35,579 nucleotides of DNA from Roseivirga sp. (GTDB lineage: Bacteria > Bacteroidota > Bacteroidia > Cytophagales > Cyclobacteriaceae). Below the pieces are notes generated by a model. It was not told the DNA's origin. It saw only the letters and a program-made list of their open reading frames with translations, and did not search any database. A program made the position numbers and the translations under genes. The stretch lies in NCBI GenBank assembly GCA_029262895.1, contig JAJCYM010000071.1, forward strand, positions 1 to 35,579. Direction: 5' to 3'. Below, piece after piece: positions 23,314 through 32,421 of this stretch (the first letter of the stretch is position 1; the number at the start of each line of letters is the position of its first letter).

Positions 23314-25218
23314 TCAATAAAGCACTCTGAACTTGATGGTGTGCTCAATATCTCTTAAGGCCTTGATCAGTTTCTTGTTATAAGCCTTGTCAATGTCAGT
23401 AATCACGTAGCCAATGAGTTCGTTCGTCTTAAGGTATTGACCAACAATGTTGATTTCGTGCTTTGCAAATACTTTATTCATTTGAGCCATGATGCCAGGT
23501 ACGTTCTTATGAATATGAATGAGGCGGTGGGCATTTTCCAAAGGAGGTAGTGCCAGGTTCGGAAAGTTCACACTGTTGGCAGTATTTCCCCTGTTGATAT
23601 AATTAATGATCTGATTGGGTACAAAATCAGCAATGTTTTCCTGAGCCTCCTGGGTACTTCCCCCTATATGCGGTGTAAGAATGGTATTAGGTAGGCCTCG
23701 TAATTCTGATTCAAAAGGCTCCTCATTGGTCTTAGGTTCATAAGGAAAGACATCAACTCCTGCCCCCGAGATTTTCCCTGATTCAATGGTAGCTTTCAGG
23801 GCAGCAATATCAACAACAGGACCCCTGGCCAGATTGATAAAGATGCTGCCTTTTTTCATCAGATTGAAGTGTCTGGCCTCAAAGAAATTTCCGTTTTCAG
23901 GACGGCCATCAATATGTAGAGAAACGACATCAGACTGTACCAGAAGCTCATCAAGGGTTTCACATTTGGTAGCATTACCTAGAGCCATACGCTCTACCAT
24001 ATCGTAGTAGCATACATCCATGCCCATACCTTCAGCCAGTACTGAAAGTTGTGAACCTATATTGCCGTAGCCCACAATGCCTAATTTCTTTCCGCGAATC
24101 TCATAACTGTTCGCAGCAGATTTGTTCCACTTGCCTTGGTGCATACTTGCACTCTTATCCGGGATACCCCGTGATAACATTATTATTTCTGCTATCGCCA
24201 ATTCAACCACCGAACGGGTGTTGCTATAGGGCGCATTGAAAACTGCTATTCCTTTGTGCAGGCACTCCGCCAGATCAATTTGGTTGGTGCCAATACAAAA
24301 GGCGCCTATGGCCATTAGCCGATCAGCGTTTTCTAGCACTTTTGCAGTAATCTGAGTTTTGGAACGAATCCCCAAAACGGACACGTCTTTAATTTTTTCG
24401 CAGAGTTCTTCCTCATCAAGTCCTCCCGGATATTCCTCTACTTGAAAACCGTCTTCCCTCATTTTATCCAGGGCATGAGCGTGTACATTCTCAAGCAAAA
24501 GCACTTTGATGCGGTTTTTAGGATATGACAAGGCACCATTCATTTTGTTATGGTACAAAATTTCATCGAAACTTGGAGCCACATGGTCAGCATTTTCTTT
24601 GACCGAACCACGTTCAATATTTTCAGTATAGGCATAAAACTTATTGGCAATCCCGGCTTTTTTTACCTCATAGTCGGTATAGCCGTCTCCAATCATATGC
24701 ACGTCTCCATTTAAATTGAGTTGCTCAATTTGCTTGACTTTCCCACCATTTGCCGAAAGCACATTGTCATGGTTGAAATCTATCAGGTTTCCCGATTCAT
24801 CGAAAACCATGTCGTTGGCAAACACATTTTCAGGCTTGACTCCATAAGGTGTGACTATCGGTGTGATAAACTCCTTGAAACCATTTGAAATGATATAGGT
24901 GTTTTCTGCATTTTCCTGAAAGAACGCCTTGTTTCGGTTGATGGACTTAGAAACCAATTCTGAAAGCCTTTCAACTAAAGGGGCCAAGTGACTTTTGTTG
25001 GCATTAAGTAGATTTATCCTCTCACTGAGTGACTCCTTGAAAGACAAAGAGCCGTCCATTCCCTGATCAGTAACCTCCTTTATTTTTCTAAGTCGCTCTT
25101 CCTTTTCAGGATGATTAGTCAAAGATATTTCTCCAAGAATATCCAACGCCTCCACTTTGGTGAAAGTACTATCAAAATCCATGACAAAGTACTTTTCTTG
25201 CCTTTCCTCAACGGCCAT
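23314..25218 (-). CDS. SerB-SerA fusion: phosphoserine phosphatase and 3-phosphoglycerate dehydrogenase
   Basis: 634 residues from the ATG at 25218; an earlier in-frame start is a TTG overlapping the preceding gene. Residues 10-215: HAD phosphatase of the phosphoserine phosphatase type, nucleophile and acid Asp14 and Asp16 (DFDST), ISNGF (110-114) and GDGYTDYE (177-184). Residues about 235-555: D-2-hydroxyacid dehydrogenase of the SerA type with GYGNIGS (383-389), NLARGPVVD (Arg465) and TPHIGGSTQEA (His517). Residues about 563-634: ACT domain, the serine-sensing part in long SerA enzymes. It joins the first and third steps of serine synthesis; the middle transaminase SerC is not in the window. 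Cytoplasmic. Part of a four-gene coupled run. Confidence 0.92.
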   Translation of the reverse strand: MAVEERQEKYFVMDFDSTFTKVEALDILGEISLTNHPEKEERLRKIKEVTDQGMDGSLSFKESLSERINLLNANKSHLAPLVERLSELVSKSINRNKAFFQENAENTYIISNGFKEFITPIVTPYGVKPENVFANDMVFDESGNLIDFNHDNVLSANGGKVKQIEQLNLNGDVHMIGDGYTDYEVKKAGIANKFYAYTENIERGSVKENADHVAPSFDEILYHNKMNGALSYPKNRIKVLLLENVHAHALDKMREDGFQVEEYPGGLDEEELCEKIKDVSVLGIRSKTQITAKVLENADRLMAIGAFCIGTNQIDLAECLHKGIAVFNAPYSNTRSVVELAIAEIIMLSRGIPDKSASMHQGKWNKSAANSYEIRGKKLGIVGYGNIGSQLSVLAEGMGMDVCYYDMVERMALGNATKCETLDELLVQSDVVSLHIDGRPENGNFFEARHFNLMKKGSIFINLARGPVVDIAALKATIESGKISGAGVDVFPYEPKTNEEPFESELRGLPNTILTPHIGGSTQEAQENIADFVPNQIINYINRGNTANSVNFPNLALPPLENAHRLIHIHKNVPGIMAQMNKVFAKHEINIVGQYLKTNELIGYVITDIDKAYNKKLIKALRDIEHTIKFRVLY

Positions 25219-25225
25219 ATTTGTA

Positions 25226-25579
25226 TTAGTCTTTTGCAAACAAGAGCTTTAATTGCTTGCCAGTAATGCCGGCAACACCTGCTGCCAATCCACCGATTAC
25301 ACCTGTAACCAGTGTGAGTAAAATGGTGTTTCCGCCAAGCGGCAGCAAGTTGGCGATTTTAGTGGAAAGCGTGAAGTCATTTCCTGCAGAAAGCATGTAT
25401 CCGTAAATCATCCAGACCAAGGCAACTCCGAGAAACGGTGCAAAGAAGACCGCACCTTTTTTTAGTGAGAAAGCAAAGCCGGTGATCACTGCAGCAAGCA
25501 TAACTGACCACCAGGGAAGAAACATGTTCAGCAATACAGCCAGCAGGGCCGTAACTATAAGGTTGGTGATGAATTTCAT
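25226..25579 (-). CDS. Small hydrophobic membrane protein, unknown function
   Basis: 117 residues with about four membrane segments (5-22, 25-45, 48-68, 82-107), Gly/Ala/Leu rich. No family recognised with confidence. Its ATG overlaps the stop of the acylase gene by 4 bp (ATGA), and its stop is 7 bp before the SerB-SerA ATG, so it is read as part of that unit. It may be an accessory of the acylase, but nothing shows this. Confidence 0.7.
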   Translation of the reverse strand: MKFITNLIVTALLAVLLNMFLPWWSVMLAAVITGFAFSLKKGAVFFAPFLGVALVWMIYGYMLSAGNDFTLSTKIANLLPLGGNTILLTLVTGVIGGLAAGVAGITGKQLKLLFAKD

Positions 25580-27999
25580 TTGCTTGAAGGATTAAGAGTT
25601 TGAGAAAAAAGTATTCTGTCAGAAACCTGATCCGCTGATTTCATAAACAGGGCTTCAAAGTACTTTCCGGCCGCCCAGTCATCAATCATATTGTCGTAAT
25701 ACTTACTACCGGGATTACCTGATTGACCTCCCGGATAAATGGCCCAGGCTTTTGGTGTCTCAGCTAATTCGACAATCATTCGCCAGGAAGGACCGTGGTT
25801 TCGGCTTGTAGCATTGACAATACCGCCATTGCCTCCAATAGGTAAGTTGAACCTGGAGAAAGCAGGTAAGGCCTGAAGCAAGTGGCCCACGAAGGTTCCC
25901 TTGTAATTTCCCCAATTGTATGAGCCCTTGTCTTTGAGTTTTTGCAAATCTTCTGCTGCCTCCAAAAAGGATTTAAGAAAGAGGTCTTTGGCCGTTTCAA
26001 CTTCAGAAGTTTCCATAATATCGAAAAATTGGAGATCCGGTTGATTCTTCATTAACCAGATGGTCTGATTGGATTTTGGAAAGTTCAGGGCGATGGAATC
26101 GATCTGCATCTCATCCCAAGCCATGACATACAGACGTTGCCACCACCTTTCCCAGATTGTTGGCCCATTTTCACCTATTTCATTAAAGTAGTTCCACTGA
26201 CTGACTTCATCGAAGAATGCTCTTTGGTCAGCCGTTAGCCCTGAAACATCAGTGCTGTCTAACAGCGTTGGCAATAGCATTGCGGCCTTGAGGTTGTAAT
26301 TGTTGTTGTGCAGGGCCTTAAAGTCATCCAGAGTTACCTTGTCTTTTGACCTGAAAAAATCATTGATCACCCTGTTTCTGTAAGCCTCATAGCTGTGGTC
26401 ATATACATAGTATGGGTAGTTCTCATCAGTAGGGTGTTGGTTGGCGGAACTTACAAAACCTCTTTCAGGGTTTTTCACATGTGCGTTGTGCTCCTGTGGT
26501 ATAAAGTCTTGCCATTCATGTTTGGAGGTCGAACCGTCCATTAAAAATTTACCCTGCTCAGGCCATTTATTAGCAAACTTACCCTGAACCCAAAGAGCAA
26601 TATCTCCAGTAGTGGAGGCAAAAACGAAATTTTGGGCAGGTGCAGAAAAGTGAACCAAAGCACTTTTATACTCCTCATAATTTCGGGCCTTATTCAGTTC
26701 CAAAAGAGTCTGTTGATTGTTACTTGGCATATGGCCTGTCCACTTCATGGCGTAGCCCACCTTCTCATTTGTACTGCCAAAGGAATGGTCATAACTCACT
26801 GGTCCGTGATGGGTGTAGATCACGGTGTCGTACACCGATTTGGCTCCTCGAACCTTAATTTCCTCGATAGTCTTAGTTGTTGCCCTCCAAGCTCCGTCAT
26901 AGCGATAGGCAGAACGCGAATCATCTTGAAATTCAATTTTGTACCAGTCTTTTACATCTCTTGTAGCATTGGTCACTCCCCAGGCAATGGAATCGTTGTG
27001 ACCAATGACTATGCCTAGTGCACCTGGTAAAGTGACACCGAATGTTCTTTTTTCTGGTGTTGACAGCTGCATGGAATACCAAATGGAGGGTAGGTTAAGT
27101 CCCAAATGTGGATCATTGGCCAGCATGGCGTTGCCGTTGGCCGATTTTTCTGGAGAAACGGCCCAGTTGTTACTTCCATTGTGGGGATGTGGTTTGTCCA
27201 TGGTTTGAGAAATGAAATCAGTGGGAAAGGTGGTTTCGGGTTTTTCAGGAATTGTACCATCTACATCACTCCAATCCTTTTCCCCTGGGATGACAGGATC
27301 CTGATTAGCATAAAAATCAGGATACAATAGATCAAAAACCTCTTTTCCCCAGAGTTTTAAGGCGTTGGTGTTTTCCAGGTCTGCATCTCCTCCAGCCAAC
27401 ATATCTGTCATATACATTAGGAGCAATGCGGTTTTTTCTAAAGTCCAGAGCTCTGGCTTGTAATCAAGAAGCTTGTATTCTACTGGAAGGTCAGCGTTTG
27501 ATAAAGTGTTTATATAACTATTGATACCATCCCTATAAGCCTCAATCAGTTTTTTCTGAGTTGGGTTTTCAGACATCATCTTCACGGTATTTTGAGCACC
27601 AAATACCATCCCCTTTCTGCGCTGACCCTTGTCATAATCGATGGCTTGGGCTCCAACAATTTCTGAGAGCCGTCCAGCTGAAGCGTGGGTTTGAAATTCC
27701 ATTTGCCAAAGCCTGTGCATTGAGGTGATATAGCCTTGTGCCCTGTAGAGGTCCTCATCGTTTTGAGCAAAGACATGAGGAATTAGCTTGTCGTCATAAT
27801 GCACGCTCACAGGTTGAGACAGTCCTTCAATGTTAATCGCCTCATTTGGGGAATCGGTTTCGGTGATTTCATTTTGCCAAAACCCATGAAAGGGATCGAG
27901 GAATTTTCCAAGTGGAGGGATAATCCCAAATTTGGTATTTAAGCCATAAAAAATACCCAGCGTAAGCAATAGGCTGAGTAAAAATTTCATGTATTTCAT
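25576..27999 (-). CDS. Penicillin-acylase-family (Ntn hydrolase) enzyme
   Basis: 807 residues from the ATG at 27999; a GTG at 28026 is possible but lengthens the protein past the hydrophobic N-terminus. A signal-anchor (FLLSLLLTLGIFYGL) suggests periplasmic or membrane-tethered placement. The alpha part has YRAQGYITSMHRLWQMEF and SAGRLSEI, typical of the family. Autocatalytic cleavage should expose Ser276 in GSNNW (nucleophile), followed by SPEKSANGNAMLANDPHLG and the conserved NATSRNHGPSWRMIVEL near the C-terminus. Homologues deacylate beta-lactams or acyl-homoserine lactones; substrate here is unknown. Its 5' end and upstream region are duplicated at 30730-30947. First gene of a run of four with overlaps of 4 bp or gaps under 10 bp. 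Confidence 0.9.
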   Translation of the reverse strand: MKYMKFLLSLLLTLGIFYGLNTKFGIIPPLGKFLDPFHGFWQNEITETDSPNEAINIEGLSQPVSVHYDDKLIPHVFAQNDEDLYRAQGYITSMHRLWQMEFQTHASAGRLSEIVGAQAIDYDKGQRRKGMVFGAQNTVKMMSENPTQKKLIEAYRDGINSYINTLSNADLPVEYKLLDYKPELWTLEKTALLLMYMTDMLAGGDADLENTNALKLWGKEVFDLLYPDFYANQDPVIPGEKDWSDVDGTIPEKPETTFPTDFISQTMDKPHPHNGSNNWAVSPEKSANGNAMLANDPHLGLNLPSIWYSMQLSTPEKRTFGVTLPGALGIVIGHNDSIAWGVTNATRDVKDWYKIEFQDDSRSAYRYDGAWRATTKTIEEIKVRGAKSVYDTVIYTHHGPVSYDHSFGSTNEKVGYAMKWTGHMPSNNQQTLLELNKARNYEEYKSALVHFSAPAQNFVFASTTGDIALWVQGKFANKWPEQGKFLMDGSTSKHEWQDFIPQEHNAHVKNPERGFVSSANQHPTDENYPYYVYDHSYEAYRNRVINDFFRSKDKVTLDDFKALHNNNYNLKAAMLLPTLLDSTDVSGLTADQRAFFDEVSQWNYFNEIGENGPTIWERWWQRLYVMAWDEMQIDSIALNFPKSNQTIWLMKNQPDLQFFDIMETSEVETAKDLFLKSFLEAAEDLQKLKDKGSYNWGNYKGTFVGHLLQALPAFSRFNLPIGGNGGIVNATSRNHGPSWRMIVELAETPKAWAIYPGGQSGNPGSKYYDNMIDDWAAGKYFEALFMKSADQVSDRILFSQTLNPSSK

Positions 28000-28085
28000 A
28001 GGCACTTCAAAGGGGTTAATCAGCACTAAATATAGACAAAACTATGCCATTTCAAGCCAACCAGATTCTTGTTTCGCATGATTCC
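27867..28085. repeat. Direct repeat copy A (5' end of acylase gene plus upstream)
   Basis: About 219 bp covering the first 44 or so codons of the acylase gene and 86 bp upstream. It is matched by 30730-30947 in the same orientation, roughly 90 percent identical by eye with one 1-bp indel. Copy A belongs to the intact gene. Confidence 0.85.
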
Positions 28086-28522
28086 TGATTGGGCTATTAT
28101 GATTGGGGAAAGCCCAAATTGAAATTTGTTCATAAACTGAAATGGTTTAAAAGGTAAGGCTCTTCTAATGAACGCTTATTTTTATATATTTAGCACTATC
28201 GTCTTTACTGTCTATGGGATTTCACACGCTCAATAAAGTCAAAACCAGAGTTAACCATAACTTATATCTTGAGATGCCACAAATACAGACAGAAACAATT
28301 ACTACTATGATGGAAAGTGGAGAAGAGTATTACCAAATTGATTATGGAGACAGATACAGAGGTTCTGAAAACATTTTTTCAGACCAATAAAATGCTTACG
28401 GATAGCAGGCAGACAGTTCGTGGTAGGTAATGGATATTATATGAATAAGGATTTCCAGAATAGTGCATGATTCCTTAGGAAAAAGATGGTAGCTTAAAAA
28501 AAAATAGACAGAATCGGTTTTA
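28086..28522. other. 437-bp intergenic region left of the glycan genes
   Basis: No complete gene. It begins with a 7-bp inverted repeat TTGGGCT/AGCCCAA (28089-28117, 15-nt loop) without a T tract. A 22-codon frame at 28168-28236 reads MNAYFYIFSTIVFTVYG before stopping; FTVYG starts resemble small EmrE-like membrane proteins of O-antigen clusters, so it may be a gene remnant. A 38-codon frame starts at about 28274. Neither is convincing as a functional gene. Many stops in all frames suggest decayed sequence. Confidence 0.45.
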
Positions 28523-29095
28523 ATGAATTTTTTTATTCACAAGTCCTCGTTTGTAGATGATGGCTGCACCATTGGTGCAGGTACTAAAGTTTGGCACTTT
28601 TCACATATAATGAAAGGTGCTGTTATAGGGGAAGGTTGTAATATCGGCCAAAACGTTGTGGTTTCTCCTGATGTAGTTCTAGGCAATAATGTTAAAGTAC
28701 AAAACAACGTTAGCATTTATACAGGAGTGGTTTGCGAAGATGATGTGTTCCTAGGTCCATCAATGGTGTTTACGAATGTAACTAACCCCAGGAGTGCAAT
28801 TATAAGAAGAGATGAGTATAAAAAAACGGTGGTTAGAAAGGGAGCTACAATTGGCGCTAATGCCACTGTAATATGTGGCAATGAAATAGGCTCGTTTGCT
28901 CTTATCGGGGCTGGGACCGTTGTTACAAAGTCAGTTGCAGCCTTTGCTCTGATTGTGGGAAACCCAGGCAAGCAAGTTGGATGGGTGAGTGAATATGGCC
29001 ACCGTCTGGATTTTAATTCAGAGGGTTTTGCCACGTGCGAGGAGAGTGGCCAGAAGTATGAATTAAGAGGTAACAAAGTTGTTCAAATTTCATGA
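28523..29095 (+). CDS. wbpD: WbpD/WlbB-like N-acetyltransferase (left-handed beta helix)
   Basis: 190 residues with the hexapeptide repeat pattern throughout (GAGTKVWHFSHIMKGAVIG, GQNVVV, VKVQNNVSIYTGV). The opening KVWHFSHI, the IYTGVVCEDDVFLGPSMVFTN stretch and the end EYGHRLDF with ESGQKYEL are typical of UDP-2-acetamido-3-amino-2,3-dideoxy-glucuronate N-acetyltransferase. The enzyme acetylates the 3-amino group to make UDP-di-N-acetylglucuronate, a precursor for surface glycan. Overlaps the next gene by 4 bp (ATGA). The WbpA dehydrogenase and WbpE aminotransferase of the pathway are not in the window. Confidence 0.88.
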   Translation: MNFFIHKSSFVDDGCTIGAGTKVWHFSHIMKGAVIGEGCNIGQNVVVSPDVVLGNNVKVQNNVSIYTGVVCEDDVFLGPSMVFTNVTNPRSAIIRRDEYKKTVVRKGATIGANATVICGNEIGSFALIGAGTVVTKSVAAFALIVGNPGKQVGWVSEYGHRLDFNSEGFATCEESGQKYELRGNKVVQIS

Positions 29096-30075
29096 AGACA
29101 TTTGCTTTAATAGGTGCGGCGGGATACATCGCTCCAAGACATTTTAGAGCCATTAAAGATACTGGAAATATTTTGGTTGCTGCTCTGGATAAGTTTGACA
29201 GTGTAGGGATTATTGATTCATACTTCCCCAATGCCGATTTTTTTACAGAATTTGAGCGTTTTGACAGGCATCTGGAAAAGAATAGACATAAGGGCGAAAA
29301 AGTTGATTATGTGTCTATTTGTTCACCCAATTATTTGCACGATGCACATATACGTTTTGCTTTAAGGAACAATGCCCATGCCATATGTGAGAAACCTTTG
29401 GTATTGAATCCTTGGAATTTGGATAGCCTCAATAATATTGAGAAAGAAACTGGAAAAACAGTATTTACTATTCTCCAATTAAGACTTCATTCAGCGGTTC
29501 GAGAATTGAAGAAGTATGTGGATAACAGTCCATCCGGAAAAATATTTAATGTTGACTTGACTTATATTACATCTCGGGGCAACTGGTACTATGCCTCATG
29601 GAAGGGAGATCATGCCAAATCTGGGGGGATAGCGACTAATATAGGAGTGCACTTTTACGATATGTTGGGTTGGATTTTCGGAGAAGTTAAATCCAGCGTT
29701 GTACATGAGCATACTCATGATAGGGCTGCGGGTTATATTGAATTTAACAAAGCACGCGTCAGATGGTTTCTTTCAATAAACTCGCAAACTTTGCCTAGGG
29801 AAGTGGCAGTGAGTGGTCAAACCACTTATCGATCGATTCAGGTTGAAGGGAGAGAGTTGGAATTTTCTAGTGGCTTCACTGATCTCCACACAGATTCTTA
29901 TGCAGATATATTAAATGGAAACGGGTTTAGACTAGAAGATAACAAAAGAGCAATTGAACTTGTGCACGGTATTCGCTTTGCAGACCCGATAGGTCTTAAG
30001 GGAGATTATCATCCTCTGGCAAAACGAAAAAATACTAATCACCCCTTTTTATCCAAGACGAATATAAGTGAGTAA
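29092..30075 (+). CDS. wbpB: WbpB/WlbA-like UDP-GlcNAcA 3-dehydrogenase (Gfo/Idh/MocA family)
   Basis: 327 residues. N-terminal Rossmann motif ALIGAAGYIAPRHFRAIK, then DYVSICSPNYLHDAHI and CEKPLVLNP (the EKP of the family, with the Lys involved in catalysis). The C-terminal part has LRLHSAVRELKKYV and GGIATNIGVHFYDMLGWIFG with a catalytic His. These stretches match WbpB, which oxidises the 3-hydroxyl of UDP-N-acetylglucosaminuronate for transamination by WbpE; WbpD then acetylates. Here the order is acetyltransferase then dehydrogenase, translationally coupled. Intact, unlike the next gene. Confidence 0.88.
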   Translation: MKTFALIGAAGYIAPRHFRAIKDTGNILVAALDKFDSVGIIDSYFPNADFFTEFERFDRHLEKNRHKGEKVDYVSICSPNYLHDAHIRFALRNNAHAICEKPLVLNPWNLDSLNNIEKETGKTVFTILQLRLHSAVRELKKYVDNSPSGKIFNVDLTYITSRGNWYYASWKGDHAKSGGIATNIGVHFYDMLGWIFGEVKSSVVHEHTHDRAAGYIEFNKARVRWFLSINSQTLPREVAVSGQTTYRSIQVEGRELEFSSGFTDLHTDSYADILNGNGFRLEDNKRAIELVHGIRFADPIGLKGDYHPLAKRKNTNHPFLSKTNISE

Positions 30076-30727
30076 TAAGCAAGACGATTGGGATCTGATT
30101 ATTGAGCCCAAAAGCTCCATTTTCGATCTTAAGACCAGAGAAATATTAAACTATAGAGACTTTCTGTTTGTGAGATATAGTTGCTCAGTACAAGCAGACT
30201 ATACTGGAGCCTCTTTGGTATTTCATACAACCCATCCTCACTACCCTGACATATACATTGATTTTCGGTAAAGTTGCAGGTCTGTCAACTGACGGGTTAC
30301 CAAAAAATCTCTTCTATTTGGCTGGGGTCACATGTTGGAGATATTTAGTACTGATTCACTGACTAAAACATCAGAAACCTTTACTCAGAATGCCGAGATA
30401 TATGGAAAGGTCTATTTTTCACGAGCCATCGTACCAATACTGGTCACTATTACCAACTTTATTACGTTTGGGATCCAACTTCTTCTTCTTTTCATAGCAA
30501 TTGGTTTTTATCGAATATCAGGAAATTTCAATGTAAGATTTCAGAATTAGGTCTTCTTATTTCCTATCCTCGTATTAATGATGATGCTTCTGGGACTCGG
30601 TTTTGAACTTTCGGCCTTGACGATGAAATATCGTGACTGGGAGTTTTTGATTGCTTTTAGCGTACAACTATAAATGTAAAGGACACCAGTGATTTATTCG
30701 CTATAGACAATACCTACAAAGTATAAG
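30068..30727 (+). pseudogene. Decayed Wzm-type ABC-2 polysaccharide export permease
   Basis: The pieces DDWDLIIEPKSSIFDLKTREI, AQYKQTILEPLWYFIQP, FGKVAGLSTDGLPKNLFYLAGV, TKTSETFTQNAEIYGKVYF and LSALTMKYRDWEFLIAFSVQL (each seen separately) together make an O-antigen ABC permease of about 280 residues. They lie in two reading frames: the first part is read from GTG at 30068, a shift near 30185 moves the frame, a second near 30328 moves it back. Stops follow at 30548 (TAG) and about 30670 (TAA), and others before TPVIYS. The C-terminal part is missing; the sequence runs into repeat copy B at 30730. No ATPase partner in view. Confidence 0.85.
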
Positions 30728-30729
30728 AT

Positions 30730-30947
30730 ATTCATTTTCCAAAACCCATGAAATGGATCAAGAAATCTTCCAAGGGGAGGGGTAATTCCAAATTTGGTAT
30801 TTAAGCCATAAAAAATACTCAGAGTAAGCAATAAGCTGAGTAAAAATTTTATGCATTTCATAGGCACTTCAAAGGAGTTAGTTAGCACTAAATATAAGTA
30901 AAAATATGCCATTTCAAGCCAACCAGATTCTTGCTCCGCATGATTCC
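30730..30947 (-). pseudogene. Direct repeat copy B: fragment of the acylase 5' end and upstream
   Basis: Second copy of 27867-28085, same orientation. It contains the start (ATG 30859-30861) and about 44 codons of an acylase-like N-terminus (MKCIKFLLSLLLTLSIFYGL), then a 1-bp deletion and a stop as it meets the permease remnant. The upstream part (30862-30947) matches the promoter region of the intact acylase. It is a non-functional fragment. From its end to kdsC are 54 bp with no gene. Confidence 0.85.
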
Positions 30948-31001
30948 GAATCATTATGTTAGATGGATATTTAATACTATTTTTGTTCAAACCTAGGCAC
31001 T

Positions 31002-31550
31002 GTGTCCATAGATTCAGACATTCTACAAAAAGCAAAGACCATTCGAGCCATCTTCTTTGATGTTGATGGGGTTTTAACTGACGGGGGAATTCTCTACGAT
31101 AATTCGGGTCAGGAATACAAAAGATTCAATGTCAAGGATGGTCAAATCATCAAATATTTGAGGCAATCGGAAATTATCACCGGTGTCATTACCGGGCGGT
31201 CTTCACAAGTGGTGAAAAACCGTTGTGAGGAGTTGAAAATTGATGTTCATAAGCATGGTGTAAAATACAAGCTGGAAGTGTTTGAGCAATTGCTTCTTGA
31301 ACAAGGCTTAGAAGCTGAACAAGTAGCATTTATTGGCGATGACATTAATGATCTTCCCGTTTTGATTACATGTGGACTGAGCGCCACACCGGCTGATGGC
31401 CATAAGGCTGTAAAGGACAATGTCGATATGGTATTGGAGACAAAGGGGGGGTATGGCGCACTGAGAGAGCTTGCGGATTTTGTACTACAAGCGCAGGGTT
31501 TATATGATGGTATAATCGAAAATTTGAAAAGGGGAGATGGAGCGATTTAA
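31002..31550 (+). CDS. kdsC: 3-deoxy-D-manno-octulosonate 8-phosphate phosphatase
   Basis: 182 residues, HAD family without a cap domain. FFDVDGVLTDGGI supplies Asp20 and Asp22; TGRSSQVV and GDDINDLPVL complete the active site. Size and the KHGVKYKLE stretch fit KdsC, which dephosphorylates Kdo-8-phosphate. The start is GTG at 31002; no ATG precedes the catalytic motif. It overlaps kdsA by 14 bp. Confidence 0.9.
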   Translation: MSIDSDILQKAKTIRAIFFDVDGVLTDGGILYDNSGQEYKRFNVKDGQIIKYLRQSEIITGVITGRSSQVVKNRCEELKIDVHKHGVKYKLEVFEQLLLEQGLEAEQVAFIGDDINDLPVLITCGLSATPADGHKAVKDNVDMVLETKGGYGALRELADFVLQAQGLYDGIIENLKRGDGAI

Positions 31551-32367
31551 AGAAGGCTTTCACATCACTGACGACATATATTTGGGTGGTGGCAAGATGG
31601 TTTTGTTCTCAGGACCATGCGCCATTGAAAGTTATGAGATTTGTGCACGGGTAGCAGAAAGGTTAAAGGAAATTTGCGAAACACTGGATATTCAATATAT
31701 ATTCAAAGCATCATTCGATAAGGCTAACAGAACTTCCGTAAATTCATATCGCGGAGGAGGGTTGGAAGAAGGGTTGAATGTATTAAGAAAGATCAAAGAC
31801 CAATTCGATCTTCCTATTGTCACCGATATTCACGAGCCAAATCAAGCTGGCCCTGTGGGTGACGTGGCGCAAGCATTGCAAATCCCCGCTTATCTCTGTA
31901 GACAAACCGACCTTTTGATAGCCGCAGGCAAAACTGGAAAAACCGTAAAAATTAAACGAGGCCAATTTATGGCACCTGAAGACATGCAATATGCGGTCGA
32001 CAAGGTTAAATCAACGGGAAACATGAAGGCCTGTCTGACCGAACGCGGTGCATCCTTTGGCTATCACAATTTAGTAGTAGATATGCGTTCCTTGCCCACA
32101 ATGAGACAATACGCTCCAACTATATTTGACGTTACTCATAGTGTGCAACAACCAGGCGGTCAGGGTGGAAGCTCAGGCGGGCAAAGAGAGTTTGCCGGCT
32201 ATCTGGCTCGTGCAGCCGCTGCGACAGGAGTGGATGGTTTCTTTGTTGAAACACACCCCGATCCAGAAAATGCCAAGAGTGATGGACCTAATATGATCCC
32301 ATTGAATAACATAAAATCCTTTTTGGAGATGTTAAAAGTAGGGTTTGAATACGGTAATTCGTATTAG
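31537..32367 (+). CDS. kdsA: 3-deoxy-8-phosphooctulonate synthase
   Basis: 276 residues, typical length. FSGPCAIES, FKASFDKANRTSVNSYRG, PIVTDIHEPNQAGPV and FDVTHSVQQPGG are the conserved KdsA stretches, covering phosphoenolpyruvate and arabinose-5-phosphate binding. It condenses these two to Kdo-8-phosphate for lipid A core. The ATG at 31537 lies inside kdsC and follows AAAAGGGGAG as ribosome site. Confidence 0.95.
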   Translation: MERFKEGFHITDDIYLGGGKMVLFSGPCAIESYEICARVAERLKEICETLDIQYIFKASFDKANRTSVNSYRGGGLEEGLNVLRKIKDQFDLPIVTDIHEPNQAGPVGDVAQALQIPAYLCRQTDLLIAAGKTGKTVKIKRGQFMAPEDMQYAVDKVKSTGNMKACLTERGASFGYHNLVVDMRSLPTMRQYAPTIFDVTHSVQQPGGQGGSSGGQREFAGYLARAAAATGVDGFFVETHPDPENAKSDGPNMIPLNNIKSFLEMLKVGFEYGNSY

Positions 32368-32421
32368 ATGGATTAGACCGCAAGGTTTAGGTATATATGG
32401 GTTCTGGTAAATTAAAATAAG

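Noticed and set aside
28274-28390. A 38-codon plus-strand frame starting MPQIQTE
   Set aside because: Short, no family, in a stretch full of stops; it is described only as part of the intergenic region.
30694-31035. A 113-codon minus-strand frame resembling a membrane protein
   Set aside because: It is the duplicated acylase 5' fragment plus its former upstream region and part of kdsC read backwards, not a gene.
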